Of a stretch of 14,347 nucleotides of DNA, positions 1 through 6,727 are shown one piece after another; the stretch's first letter is position 1; each line of letters starts with the position of its first letter. Below the pieces are notes generated by a model. That model was not told where the DNA came from, did no database searches, and was given only the letters and a program-made list of their open reading frames with translations. The DNA lies in contig JAQSDS010000421.1 of assembly GCA_029946045.1 (NCBI GenBank), forward strand, positions 1-14,347, in the 5' to 3' direction. This DNA comes from Rhodoferax sp. (lineage in GTDB: Bacteria; Pseudomonadota; Gammaproteobacteria; Burkholderiales; Burkholderiaceae_C). A program made the position numbers and the translations under genes.

Positions 1-2112
1 GTGGTGTGGCTGTTCTTGCGCAATGTGCGCGCCACCTTTGTCTCGGCCGTGGCCTTGCCGCTGTCGGTCATTCCGGCCTTTATCGGCATGGCCTACCTCG
101 GGTTTTCCATCAACACCGTCACGCTGCTGGCGCTCTCGCTGGTGATCGGGGTACTGGTGGACGACGCCATTGTGGAAGTGGAAAACATTGAACGCCACCT
201 GAACATGGGCAAAACACCCTACCAGGCTGCCATGGAAGCCACCAACGAAATTGGTCTGGCGGTGGTGGCCACCACCTTCACGCTGATTGCGGTGTTTTTG
301 CCGACCGCCTTCATGGCAGGCATTCCGGGCAAATTCTTCAAGCAATTTGGCTGGACCGCCGCACTTGCCGTGTTTGCGTCCTTGGTGGTGGCGCGGGTGC
401 TGACGCCCATGATGGCCGCGTACCTCATGAAGCGCAGCCCGCGTCCGCACAAAGACCCGTTCTGGATGCCGGCCTACCTGCGCACCAGCCGCTGGGCTTT
501 GAGCCACCGTTGGCTCACGCTGGGCGCTGCGGCGGTGTTTTTTGTCGGCTCGATTGCACTCATTCCACTGCTGCCCAAGGGCTTCATCCCGCCCGACGAC
601 AACTCACAAACCCAGGTCTACCTGGAGCTGCCACCAGGCGCCACGCTGACCCAGACACGCGAAGCGGCAGAAGCCGCGCGCCAATTGCTGACCCGGGTTG
701 ACCACATCAAAAGCGTCTACACCACCGTGGGTGGCGGCTCGGCCGGGTCTGACCCGTTTGCACCTGCGGGCACCACCGAAGTGCGTAAGGCCACCCTGAC
801 CGTGCTGCTGACCGAGCGCGGCCAGCGGCCCCGCAAACAAGGCATCGAGAGCGCGATCCGGGTTGCCATGGCCGAGTTGCCGGGCGTGCGCAGCAAGGTG
901 GGCCTCGGTGGCTCCGGCGAAAAATACCAGTTGGTGCTGACCGGTGAAGACCCGCAGGCGCTGGCCACCGCCGCCGCCGCGGTCGAGAAAGATTTGCGCA
1001 CCATCCCCGGCTTGGGCAGCATCACCTCAAGTGCCAGCTTGATCCGCTCCGAGATTGCCGTGCGGCCTGACTTTGCCCGTGCCGCGGACCTGGGCGTGAC
1101 CAGCAGCGCCATTGGCGAGACCCTGCGCATTGCCACTGTGGGGGATTACGACACGGCCTTGGCCAAGCTCAACCTGAGCCAGCGTCAGGTGCCGATCGTG
1201 GTCAAACTCGACAGCAACGCCCGTCAAGACCTTGAGCTCTTGGGGCGGCTGGCGGTGCCTGGCGTCAAAGGCCCGGTGATGCTGAGCCAGGTGGCTACGC
1301 TCGAAGTGACCGGCGGCCCGGCCGTGATTGACCGCCTGAACCGTTCACGCAACATCAACTTTGAGGTGGAACTGTCCGGCGCCCCCCTGGGCGACGTGAC
1401 AGCCGCCGTGGCCAAACTGCCCAGCCTGCAAAACCTGCCCGCCGGGGTCAAGCAGCTCACGCTGGGCGACGCCGAAATCATGGACGAGCTGTTTGCCAGT
1501 TTTGGCCTGGCCATGCTGACCGGTGTGTTGTGCATCTACATCGTGCTGGTGCTGTTGTTCAAGGACTTTTTGCACCCCTTCACGATTCTGGCGGCACTGC
1601 CGCTGTCACTGGGCGGCGCGTTTGTCGGGCTGCTGCTGGCGGACAAGAGTTTCTCGATGCCCTCGCTCATTGGCCTGATCATGCTGATGGGCATTGCCAC
1701 CAAAAATTCGATTTTGCTGGTGGAGTACGCCATCGTGGCGCGCCGTGGTCACGACGGGCGCGATGGCCACCCCGTGGTCGCCGGCATGAACCGGTTTGAC
1801 GCCCTGCTGGACGCTTGCCACAAACGCGCGCGTCCGATTGTCATGACGACGCTAGCCATGGGTGCCGGCATGGTGCCACTGGCGGTAGGCTGGGGCGCCG
1901 CCGACAGCAGTTTTCGCAGCCCGATGGCGGTGGCCGTGATTGGCGGCCTGATCACCTCAACCGTGCTGAGCCTGCTGGTGATTCCGTCGGTGTTCACCGT
2001 GATGGACGACTTTGAGCACTTTTTAGGCCGGGCCAAGCGCTGGGTGTGGCGTGAGAAATCCGCAGCGGTCGACCCAAAAAATCAAACTATGCTCGACTCT
2101 GACTGCTTGTAA
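1..2112 (+). CDS. RND multidrug efflux transporter, HAE1/AcrB type (5'-truncated by window)
   Basis: Inner-membrane, proton-driven pump subunit of a tripartite RND efflux system; the substrate cannot be read from sequence. The reading frame is open from base 1, and the first codon (GTG) is internal. By alignment in mind to AcrB, roughly 350 N-terminal residues (TM1, first half of the porter domain) lie outside the window. The 703 visible residues include the TM4 proton-relay motif GVLVDDAIVEVENIERH, with paired aspartates at visible residues 54-55. The TM10 lysine is in GIATKNSILLVEYA (K568). A second porter/docking domain lies at about 200-490 and a C-terminal TM bundle at about 495-675. The paired Asp plus Lys point to the hydrophobe/amphiphile class rather than the heavy-metal class. 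The adaptor and outer-membrane genes are not in view. The gene ends 15 bp from the convergent ATPase gene, and I see no clear terminator between them. Confidence 0.93.
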   Translation: MVWLFLRNVRATFVSAVALPLSVIPAFIGMAYLGFSINTVTLLALSLVIGVLVDDAIVEVENIERHLNMGKTPYQAAMEATNEIGLAVVATTFTLIAVFLPTAFMAGIPGKFFKQFGWTAALAVFASLVVARVLTPMMAAYLMKRSPRPHKDPFWMPAYLRTSRWALSHRWLTLGAAAVFFVGSIALIPLLPKGFIPPDDNSQTQVYLELPPGATLTQTREAAEAARQLLTRVDHIKSVYTTVGGGSAGSDPFAPAGTTEVRKATLTVLLTERGQRPRKQGIESAIRVAMAELPGVRSKVGLGGSGEKYQLVLTGEDPQALATAAAAVEKDLRTIPGLGSITSSASLIRSEIAVRPDFARAADLGVTSSAIGETLRIATVGDYDTALAKLNLSQRQVPIVVKLDSNARQDLELLGRLAVPGVKGPVMLSQVATLEVTGGPAVIDRLNRSRNINFEVELSGAPLGDVTAAVAKLPSLQNLPAGVKQLTLGDAEIMDELFASFGLAMLTGVLCIYIVLVLLFKDFLHPFTILAALPLSLGGAFVGLLLADKSFSMPSLIGLIMLMGIATKNSILLVEYAIVARRGHDGRDGHPVVAGMNRFDALLDACHKRARPIVMTTLAMGAGMVPLAVGWGAADSSFRSPMAVAVIGGLITSTVLSLLVIPSVFTVMDDFEHFLGRAKRWVWREKSAAVDPKNQTMLDSDCL

Positions 2113-2127
2113 AGCTCAGCTTGCGGG

Positions 2128-3174
2128 TTACAGCGCTGCCACCACCGACACGCCGTGGTCGGCCAGCGTCAAGCCGACCTCATTGCCAATCGCCAGCACA
2201 TCGGTCAGATCAGGCGACACGACAAAAATCGGGCCCAGCGCGGTGTCAAAGGTGTACTCAAAAAAGCTGCCCAGGTAAGCCAGCTTGCGCAGGCTGGCCG
2301 CCAAACCAGTGCCGTCGCGGTGAATATGCCAGGCTTCCGGGCGCACCGCCACCTTGACCGGCCCGACCGCCACGGCCTGGCGTGAGCTAATGGACAGCGG
2401 CCCCAGCTGCACCACGCCCGCCGCGTCGGCAACGCCCGGGAACAACATGGCCTCGCCCATGAAACCGGCCACGAATTCACTGCCCGGGCGCTCGTACATG
2501 TCTTGCGGTGTGCCACGCTGCGCAATCAGGCCCTCGTTCATGACGATGATCTGGTCGCTCACGGCCAGCGCCTCGCTTTGGTCGTGGGTGACATAGGCCA
2601 CGGTCAGGTGCAGGCGCTGCTGCAGGCTGCGAATTTCCTCGCGCATGTCGCGGCGCAGACGCGCGTCAAGGTTGCTCAGGGGTTCGTCAAACAGCAGCAC
2701 GCCAGGCTCCAGCACCAAGGCCCGCGCCAGCGCGACCCGCTGTTGCTGTCCCCCCGAGAGTTCACTGGGCAAGCGCTCGTCGTAATGGACCAGGCCCACG
2801 TTGCCCAGGGTCTCAACAGCGCGCCTTGCGGCCTCGGTCTTTTCGATACCCGACATCTTCAGGCCGTACATGACGTTTTCCAGCACGTTCATGTGTGGGA
2901 ACAGCGCATAGCTCTGAAACATCATGCTGACATTGCGGTCGGCCGGACCCAGCGTGGTCACGTCTTTGCCGTCCATGAGGATCTGGCCGCTGGTGGGCGT
3001 TTCCAGCCCGGCAATCATGCGCAGCACCGTGGTTTTGCCACAGCCCGAGGGCCCCAGGATGGTGGTGAGCGAGCCTTTTTCAATCTCGAAATCGACCCCC
3101 TGAATGACGAGCGGAGCGCTGGTGTCGATACCATAGCGCTTGGTGATATTTTTGAATTCAACGCCGTGGTTCAT
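2128..3174 (-). CDS. ABC importer ATP-binding subunit (AfuC/FbpC/PotA-like)
   Basis: Cytoplasmic ATPase that powers the importer encoded by the two genes upstream of it on the same strand. The 348 residues contain a full set of nucleotide-binding motifs: Walker A GPSGCGKTT (41-49), Q-loop MMFQ (Q87), signature LSGGQQQR (139-146), Walker B VLLFDEP (159-165), D-loop SNLD (167-170) and H-loop histidine H197. The C-terminal part (about 240-348) looks like a TOBE_2 domain, with the usual VAVRPEAW stretch. This is typical of the ferric/polyamine/phosphonate/sugar-phosphate importer branch, so the ATPase alone does not set the substrate. The start is 17 nt after the permease stop, with only a weak AAGAG-type ribosome binding site, so translation may be coupled. 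It is the last gene of the transporter operon. Confidence 0.93.
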   Translation of the reverse strand: MNHGVEFKNITKRYGIDTSAPLVIQGVDFEIEKGSLTTILGPSGCGKTTVLRMIAGLETPTSGQILMDGKDVTTLGPADRNVSMMFQSYALFPHMNVLENVMYGLKMSGIEKTEAARRAVETLGNVGLVHYDERLPSELSGGQQQRVALARALVLEPGVLLFDEPLSNLDARLRRDMREEIRSLQQRLHLTVAYVTHDQSEALAVSDQIIVMNEGLIAQRGTPQDMYERPGSEFVAGFMGEAMLFPGVADAAGVVQLGPLSISSRQAVAVGPVKVAVRPEAWHIHRDGTGLAASLRKLAYLGSFFEYTFDTALGPIFVVSPDLTDVLAIGNEVGLTLADHGVSVVAAL

Positions 3175-3191
3175 GGTTTTCTCTTGTGTGT

Positions 3192-5402
3192 TCAGTGCGC
3201 CGCCAGGGGCTTGATGACGATGCCGGTCTTGCGCCTCCCCAGTTTGCGCTCACCGACCAGAAACTGGATCAGCGCAATCGACAGGGACATCAGGATGATC
3301 AGCACCGTGCAATAGGCCAGCGCCACGCCATAGTCGCCATTGCCCACCCGCCCGATGATGTAGGTGGTGGCCAGCTCGTTCTCGGCGGTCACCAGAAAGA
3401 TCACCGCGCTCACCGTGGTCATGGCGCGCACAAAGCTGTACACCAGCGCCGCCACCAGCGCGGGCTTGAGCAGCGGCAGCACCACATATCGCAGCGTCTG
3501 GAAAGTGGAGGCGCGCAGCATCAGCGAGGCCTCGTCGAGCGACTTGTCGAGCTGTTTGAAGGCCGCCGTGCCAGCGCGCACGCCCACCGGCAAATTGCGG
3601 AACATGAAGCACAGCACGATGATCAGGCCGGTGCCCGTGAGTTCCACCGGCGGCACGTTGAACGCCAGGATGTAGCTCACCCCGAGCACCGTGCCGGGAA
3701 TGGCAAAAGCCAGCAGCGCGATGAACTCGAACCAGCCCTGGCCGCGAAATTCGGTGCGCGCCAGCAAGTAAGCGATCAGCAAACCTACGGTGGCCGTCAT
3801 GGGCGCCGCCAGGCCGGCCAGTTTGACCGTGGTGAACAGCGAGTTCCAGGCGGTGCCCGCCCACACCATGCCGAACTCACCCCACTCCAGCCCGAACGCG
3901 GTCCGGAAGTGCGCCAGGGTCAGCGTGTAGTCACGGCCCCAGGTTTGCACAAAACCGCCGGCAAAGGCAAACAGGTAAACAATCACGGTGAAGGCCAGCC
4001 ACGGGTAGACCACAAAATTGAGCACCCGGCGCACGCCGTCGGGCAGCGCCATCGGAATGCCCGCGTCGCCCTTGCCGCTCACCGTGGTGTAGTTCTGCTT
4101 GCCCAGCAAGGCGCGCTGCAGGGCAAAGACAAGCAGCGCAAACAGCGTCAGGATCCAGGCCAGCGAGGCCGCCCGCCCCTGGTCGTATTGGGCCCCGACA
4201 ATGGCAAAGAAGATGTCGGTGGACAGCACTGAATACTGCCCGCCCACCACCACCGGGTTGCCGAAGTCGGCAATACTTTCGATGAATCCCACCAGAAAGG
4301 CGTTGGCCAGACCTGGCTTGAGCAACGGCAGGGTGACGGTAAAAAACGTCTGGCTGCGGCTCGCGCGCAAGGTCTGCGCGGCTTCTTCCATGCTGGGGGC
4401 CACGCCCTGCACCACGCCACGCATGATCATGAAGGCAATCGGCGTGAACGCAAACAACTGGGCGATCCAGATGCCAAACAGGCCGTAGAACCAGCGCGTG
4501 GGCTGGATGCCAAACGCGTATTCAAGAAACTGGTTCACCACGCCGGCGCGGCCAAACAGCAGGATCAGGCCCAGACCCACCACGAACGGCGGCGTGATGA
4601 TGGGCAGCAGGGCCACCACGCGCAGGGGCGTCTGCACGCGCGGCCCGGCGCTGCGCTCGGCCAGCAGCGCCATCATGGTGCCCATGATCACGGTGCCAGT
4701 GGCAGTGAGAAGCGCCAGGAACAAGGTGTTCCAGGCCACGCCGCAGCGCACGCCACCCGCCAGACAATTCAGGCCCCAGACACGTTCATGGCCAATACGC
4801 TCAAAAATGGCTGACACCGCCCAGTGTCCCTCTTCATTCAAGAAAGCCCCATACAAGGCTTTGGTGACCGGGAACGCAATGAACAGCAGCAGCAGCACCG
4901 AGCAACTCACCACCGCCGAAGCGATGAACAGGTCGCCCTTGAAATAACCCCGCCGCGCCACGCCGAAAGCGGTGATCATGACCAGCGCCAGCAGGGCCAT
5001 GAAGGCGCCGATACCGATGCCAAACTGGTTGACCTCCAACTCACCAAACTGAGCGTTCAAGACGTCAAACGACCAGCCTTTGGCACCCACCATGAAGCCG
5101 CTCATCAGCAAGCCCAAAAACCCCAGCAGGCCTCCCGCCAACAGCCAGGTGCCTTGCGATTTCCCCGGCGCAACGATCAGGCCGATGGCGGCAAGGCCCA
5201 GCCCGGCGAGGCCCAAAGCCAGCCAGACCCGTCCATAAAGGAGCGTCTGAAGTAAACCATTGGCGGTCTCGGTGCCGCCAAAGATCTGTGGCAGCACGCT
5301 GTACCAGGCGGTGTCCTGAATGGCATACCAGGGCAGTACCAGATAGGCCAACAGACCCGTGATGAGCCAGAGGCGTATGGCCAGATTGGGGTTTTTGTTC
5401 AT
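3192..5402 (-). CDS. ABC importer permease, two fused transmembrane domains (AfuB/FbpB-like)
   Basis: Inner-membrane channel subunit. One 736-residue chain carries two BPD_transp_1 domains, each ending in a cytoplasmic EAA loop that docks on the ATPase. Loop 1 is around residues 337-364 (EEAAQTLRASR then LPLLKPG), and loop 2 around 622-647 (DEASLMLRAST then LPLLKP). Residues 1 to about 190 add an N-terminal region with four or five extra hydrophobic segments. The frame is open upstream to an ATG at 5489, but those 29 extra residues (LLWERRPRRDGP...) are a translation of a REP-like repeat. The ATG at 5402, giving MNKNPNLAIRLW..., is therefore preferred. No Shine-Dalgarno lies directly before it; a perfect-armed palindrome does. 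The fused architecture matches AfuB and FbpB-type permeases. Substrate is inferred from the binding protein and from zwf nearby. Confidence 0.9.
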   Translation of the reverse strand: MNKNPNLAIRLWLITGLLAYLVLPWYAIQDTAWYSVLPQIFGGTETANGLLQTLLYGRVWLALGLAGLGLAAIGLIVAPGKSQGTWLLAGGLLGFLGLLMSGFMVGAKGWSFDVLNAQFGELEVNQFGIGIGAFMALLALVMITAFGVARRGYFKGDLFIASAVVSCSVLLLLFIAFPVTKALYGAFLNEEGHWAVSAIFERIGHERVWGLNCLAGGVRCGVAWNTLFLALLTATGTVIMGTMMALLAERSAGPRVQTPLRVVALLPIITPPFVVGLGLILLFGRAGVVNQFLEYAFGIQPTRWFYGLFGIWIAQLFAFTPIAFMIMRGVVQGVAPSMEEAAQTLRASRSQTFFTVTLPLLKPGLANAFLVGFIESIADFGNPVVVGGQYSVLSTDIFFAIVGAQYDQGRAASLAWILTLFALLVFALQRALLGKQNYTTVSGKGDAGIPMALPDGVRRVLNFVVYPWLAFTVIVYLFAFAGGFVQTWGRDYTLTLAHFRTAFGLEWGEFGMVWAGTAWNSLFTTVKLAGLAAPMTATVGLLIAYLLARTEFRGQGWFEFIALLAFAIPGTVLGVSYILAFNVPPVELTGTGLIIVLCFMFRNLPVGVRAGTAAFKQLDKSLDEASLMLRASTFQTLRYVVLPLLKPALVAALVYSFVRAMTTVSAVIFLVTAENELATTYIIGRVGNGDYGVALAYCTVLIILMSLSIALIQFLVGERKLGRRKTGIVIKPLAAH

Positions 5403-5404
5403 GG

Positions 5405-5422
5405 GCAATAACTTGTTATTGC
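5405..5422. promoter_or_regulatory. 18-bp inverted repeat abutting the permease start codon
   Basis: GCAATAACTTGTTATTGC has perfect 8-bp arms around a TT centre and ends 2 nt before the permease ATG (minus strand). It is AT-rich, unlike the GC-rich surroundings. It could be an operator or an mRNA hairpin at the translation start. The symmetry is seen directly; the function is inferred. Confidence 0.5.
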
Positions 5423-5428
5423 GACCTA

Positions 5429-5462
5429 GGGGGCCATCGCGGCGAGGGCGCCGCTCCCACAG
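5429..5462 (-). repeat. REP-like element, copy 1
   Basis: Read on the minus strand, this begins with GTGGGAG (5454-5460 on plus), followed by a GC-rich hairpin with arms GCGGCG/CGCCGC. A 26-bp core (5437-5462) is identical to 9037-9062. A short head carrying GGAG followed by a palindrome is typical of bacterial REP sequences that are spread by RAYT transposases; no RAYT gene is in the window. It lies in the 102-bp gap between binding protein and permease genes. Confidence 0.8.
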
Positions 5463-5471
5463 AAGCTGTCG

Positions 5472-5477
5472 CTCCTT
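5472..5477 (-). promoter_or_regulatory. Orphan Shine-Dalgarno (AAGGAG) upstream of the REP element
   Basis: A perfect AAGGAG (minus strand) follows the binding-protein stop by about 27 nt, but it is about 69 nt from the preferred permease ATG. The REP element and the palindrome fill the space between. This looks like the original permease ribosome binding site, separated from its start by REP insertion. Alternatively it serves an unusual start codon inside the repeat. Confidence 0.4.
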
Positions 5478-5504
5478 TCCATGAACCATTCCGATAGATG
5501 GAAA

Positions 5505-6515
5505 TCACCGTGGCAAAGAGTTGACTTCTTTTTCCCACTTGGCGATCAGGCGCTTGCGTTCGCTTGATGCGCCGTACTTAGCATAGTCGTAGTTGATGAA
5601 CTTGATTTTCTTGAAGTCGGGCACGTTCTTGTCAACCTTGGCCGCCTTGTTGGAAGGCACCTGGAACTGCTTGGCCGCAGCGGCCATCTCTTGTGCCGAG
5701 GGTGTCAGCGCCCATTCATAGAACTTCTTGGCGGCTTCCAGGTTGCGCGCGCCCTTGATGATGCTCATGGAGCCAATTTCAGCGCCAGTGCCATCGGTTG
5801 GCGTGATGGCCTCGACCGGGAACCCGTTGAGTTTCTCACCTGGCGCGTCATGCACAAAGCTGATCGAGACCGTGGTTTCGCCACGGGCTGCCGCCTTGAT
5901 CGGGCCGGTGCCACTGCGGGTGTACTGGCTGATGTTCTTGTGCAGCTTCTTCATGTACTCAAACGCCTGGTCTTCGCCCATCATCTGCACCAGCGTGGCC
6001 ACCATGGTGTAGGCGGTGCCACTGGAAGCCGGATTGGCCACCTGAATTTCGCCCTTGAGGGCGGGGTTCAACAGGTCGTTCCAGGTCTTTGGAATCGGGA
6101 TTTTTTTCTTGGCCAACAACTCGGTGTTGTAGCCAAAGCCCAGCGGACCCGAATAAATGCCCACGGTACGGAACTTGGACTGCTCGGCCTGCTGCTGCGC
6201 CCAGCCCTGCAACTGCGGCAAGGCCGGTGACTTGTATTCAAGCGACAGGCCCTGCTCGGCCGCCTGCAGGTGCGGGTCCCCGGTGCCGCCAAACCAGATG
6301 TCGGTCTTGGGGTTGTCCTTTTCAGCGATCAACTGGGCCAGCGCCTCGCCCGAACCCTTCATGGAAATATTGATCTTGGTGCCGGTGGTGCGCGCATAGA
6401 CCGTACCGATCATGTTGCACCACTCAGCCTGCACCGAACAAATCACGTTGACGGTTTGCGCCTGAGCCAAACCTGCGGTCAAACCCAACAAGGACACCAG
6501 CAACAACTTCTTCAT
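5505..6515 (-). CDS. ABC importer periplasmic substrate-binding protein, AfuA-like (candidate sugar-phosphate binder)
   Basis: Periplasmic receptor of the importer, 336 residues. It has a Sec signal peptide (MKKLLLVSLLGLTAGLAQAQ, likely cleaved after AQA) and no lipobox. Family landmarks are a Cys pair C26/C33 near the mature N-terminus, DIWFGGTGDPHLQAAEQG (72-89), PASSGTAYT (162-170), FVHDAPGEKLNGFPVE (220-235) and DGTGAEIGSMSIIKGA (241-256). General annotation would call this COG1840 'Fe3+ ABC transporter' protein. However, no tandem Tyr-Tyr, as found in FbpA, is present. H222, D223 and E246 instead match, at identical spacing, the residues I recall as ligands of glucose-6-phosphate in Actinobacillus AfuA (H205, D206, E229). 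AGGAG at 6521-6525 sets the start. It is the first gene of the operon, divergent from zwf. The family call is firm; the ligand is inferred. Confidence 0.88.
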   Translation of the reverse strand: MKKLLLVSLLGLTAGLAQAQTVNVICSVQAEWCNMIGTVYARTTGTKINISMKGSGEALAQLIAEKDNPKTDIWFGGTGDPHLQAAEQGLSLEYKSPALPQLQGWAQQQAEQSKFRTVGIYSGPLGFGYNTELLAKKKIPIPKTWNDLLNPALKGEIQVANPASSGTAYTMVATLVQMMGEDQAFEYMKKLHKNISQYTRSGTGPIKAAARGETTVSISFVHDAPGEKLNGFPVEAITPTDGTGAEIGSMSIIKGARNLEAAKKFYEWALTPSAQEMAAAAKQFQVPSNKAAKVDKNVPDFKKIKFINYDYAKYGASSERKRLIAKWEKEVNSLPR

Positions 6516-6520
6516 GACGA

Positions 6521-6525
6521 CTCCT
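6521..6525 (-). promoter_or_regulatory. Ribosome binding site of the binding-protein gene
   Basis: AGGAG on the minus strand lies 5 nt before the ATG at 6515. It fixes that start and is the best ribosome binding site in the transporter operon. Confidence 0.75.
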
Positions 6526-6530
6526 GAGAT

Positions 6531-6553
6531 GCCCCGAAAAACCTATTCGGGAC
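6531..6553 (-). promoter_or_regulatory. Leader hairpin in front of the binding-protein ribosome binding site
   Basis: Plus-strand CCCGAA (6533-6538) pairs with TTCGGG (6546-6551) across a 7-nt loop. In the minus-strand RNA the stem extends to 8 pairs with one G-U (6531-6538 with 6546-6553). It ends 5 nt upstream of the AGGAG, so it could modulate translation or mRNA stability, or be a protein-binding operator in DNA. No poly-U follows, so it does not look like a terminator. Confidence 0.45.
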
Positions 6554-6641
6554 GATTGATAAAGCAGCTGGCAGCTTACCCCTTTTTGCCTCGACCCCGA
6601 TCTGGGGAAAACGCTAGGGTGACGTGCCTTCAACACGGCGG

Positions 6642-6657
6642 TTACCAAATTTTGTAA
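6642..6657. promoter_or_regulatory. Candidate operator palindrome, possible HexR site
   Basis: TTACCAAATTTTGTAA is symmetric except for one pair (TTAC.AAA / TTT.GTAA). It overlaps the proposed zwf -35 box, which suits a repressor. TTAC/GTAA are the half-sites seen in the gammaproteobacterial HexR consensus (TGTAAT...ATTACA), though in the opposite order here. The assignment to HexR is inferred from the adjacent hexR gene. Confidence 0.4.
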
Positions 6658-6680
6658 AAATCGTGAAACTAAGTTACATT
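6652..6680 (+). promoter_or_regulatory. Predicted sigma-70 promoter of zwf
   Basis: TTGTAA (6652-6657, 4/6 to TTGACA) and TACATT (6675-6680, 4/6 to TATAAT) are separated by exactly 17 bp. Transcription would start near 6687, about 41 nt before the zwf ATG. The match is moderate and unproven. Confidence 0.4.
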
Positions 6681-6727
6681 ACGAATTCTTTTTGACCCAT
6701 CCCTTTCATTCCAAGCTGATTTTTCAC

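Larger units (their letters stand above)
6516..6727. promoter_or_regulatory. Divergent control region between importer operon and zwf-hexR
   Basis: 212 bp with no gene. From the importer side it holds AGGAG, the leader hairpin (6531-6553), a CCCCGATCTGGGG palindrome (6595-6607), an AT-rich palindrome (6642-6657), further TTAC half-sites (6674-6677, 6679-6682) and a plausible zwf promoter (6652-6680). It is clearly AT-richer than the genes between about 6641 and 6727. Any regulator bound near 6642-6682 could control both directions. Confidence 0.6.

Noticed and set aside
2113..2127. Terminator between the RND gene and the convergent ATPase gene
   Set aside because: Only 15 bp, with no GC stem followed by a T tract.
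3186..4232. 348-residue open frame on the plus strand opposite the permease
   Set aside because: His/Gln/Arg-rich antisense translation of membrane helices with no recognisable domain.
5403..5489. N-terminal extension of the permease starting at the ATG at 5489
   Set aside because: Most of it translates the REP-like repeat, and the family-like N-terminus starts at 5402. It is kept only as an open question in the findings.
2128..6515. Annotation as a ferric iron (FbpABC) importer
   Set aside because: The binding protein lacks the tandem tyrosines, and there is no Fur-box-like sequence I can recognise. The zwf/hexR context and H-D...E residues favour a sugar-phosphate ligand.
6692..6727. Upstream TTG start for zwf
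   Set aside because: No Shine-Dalgarno, and the extra 12 residues are not family-like; MSFDLVLFGGTGD at 6728 is the normal start.
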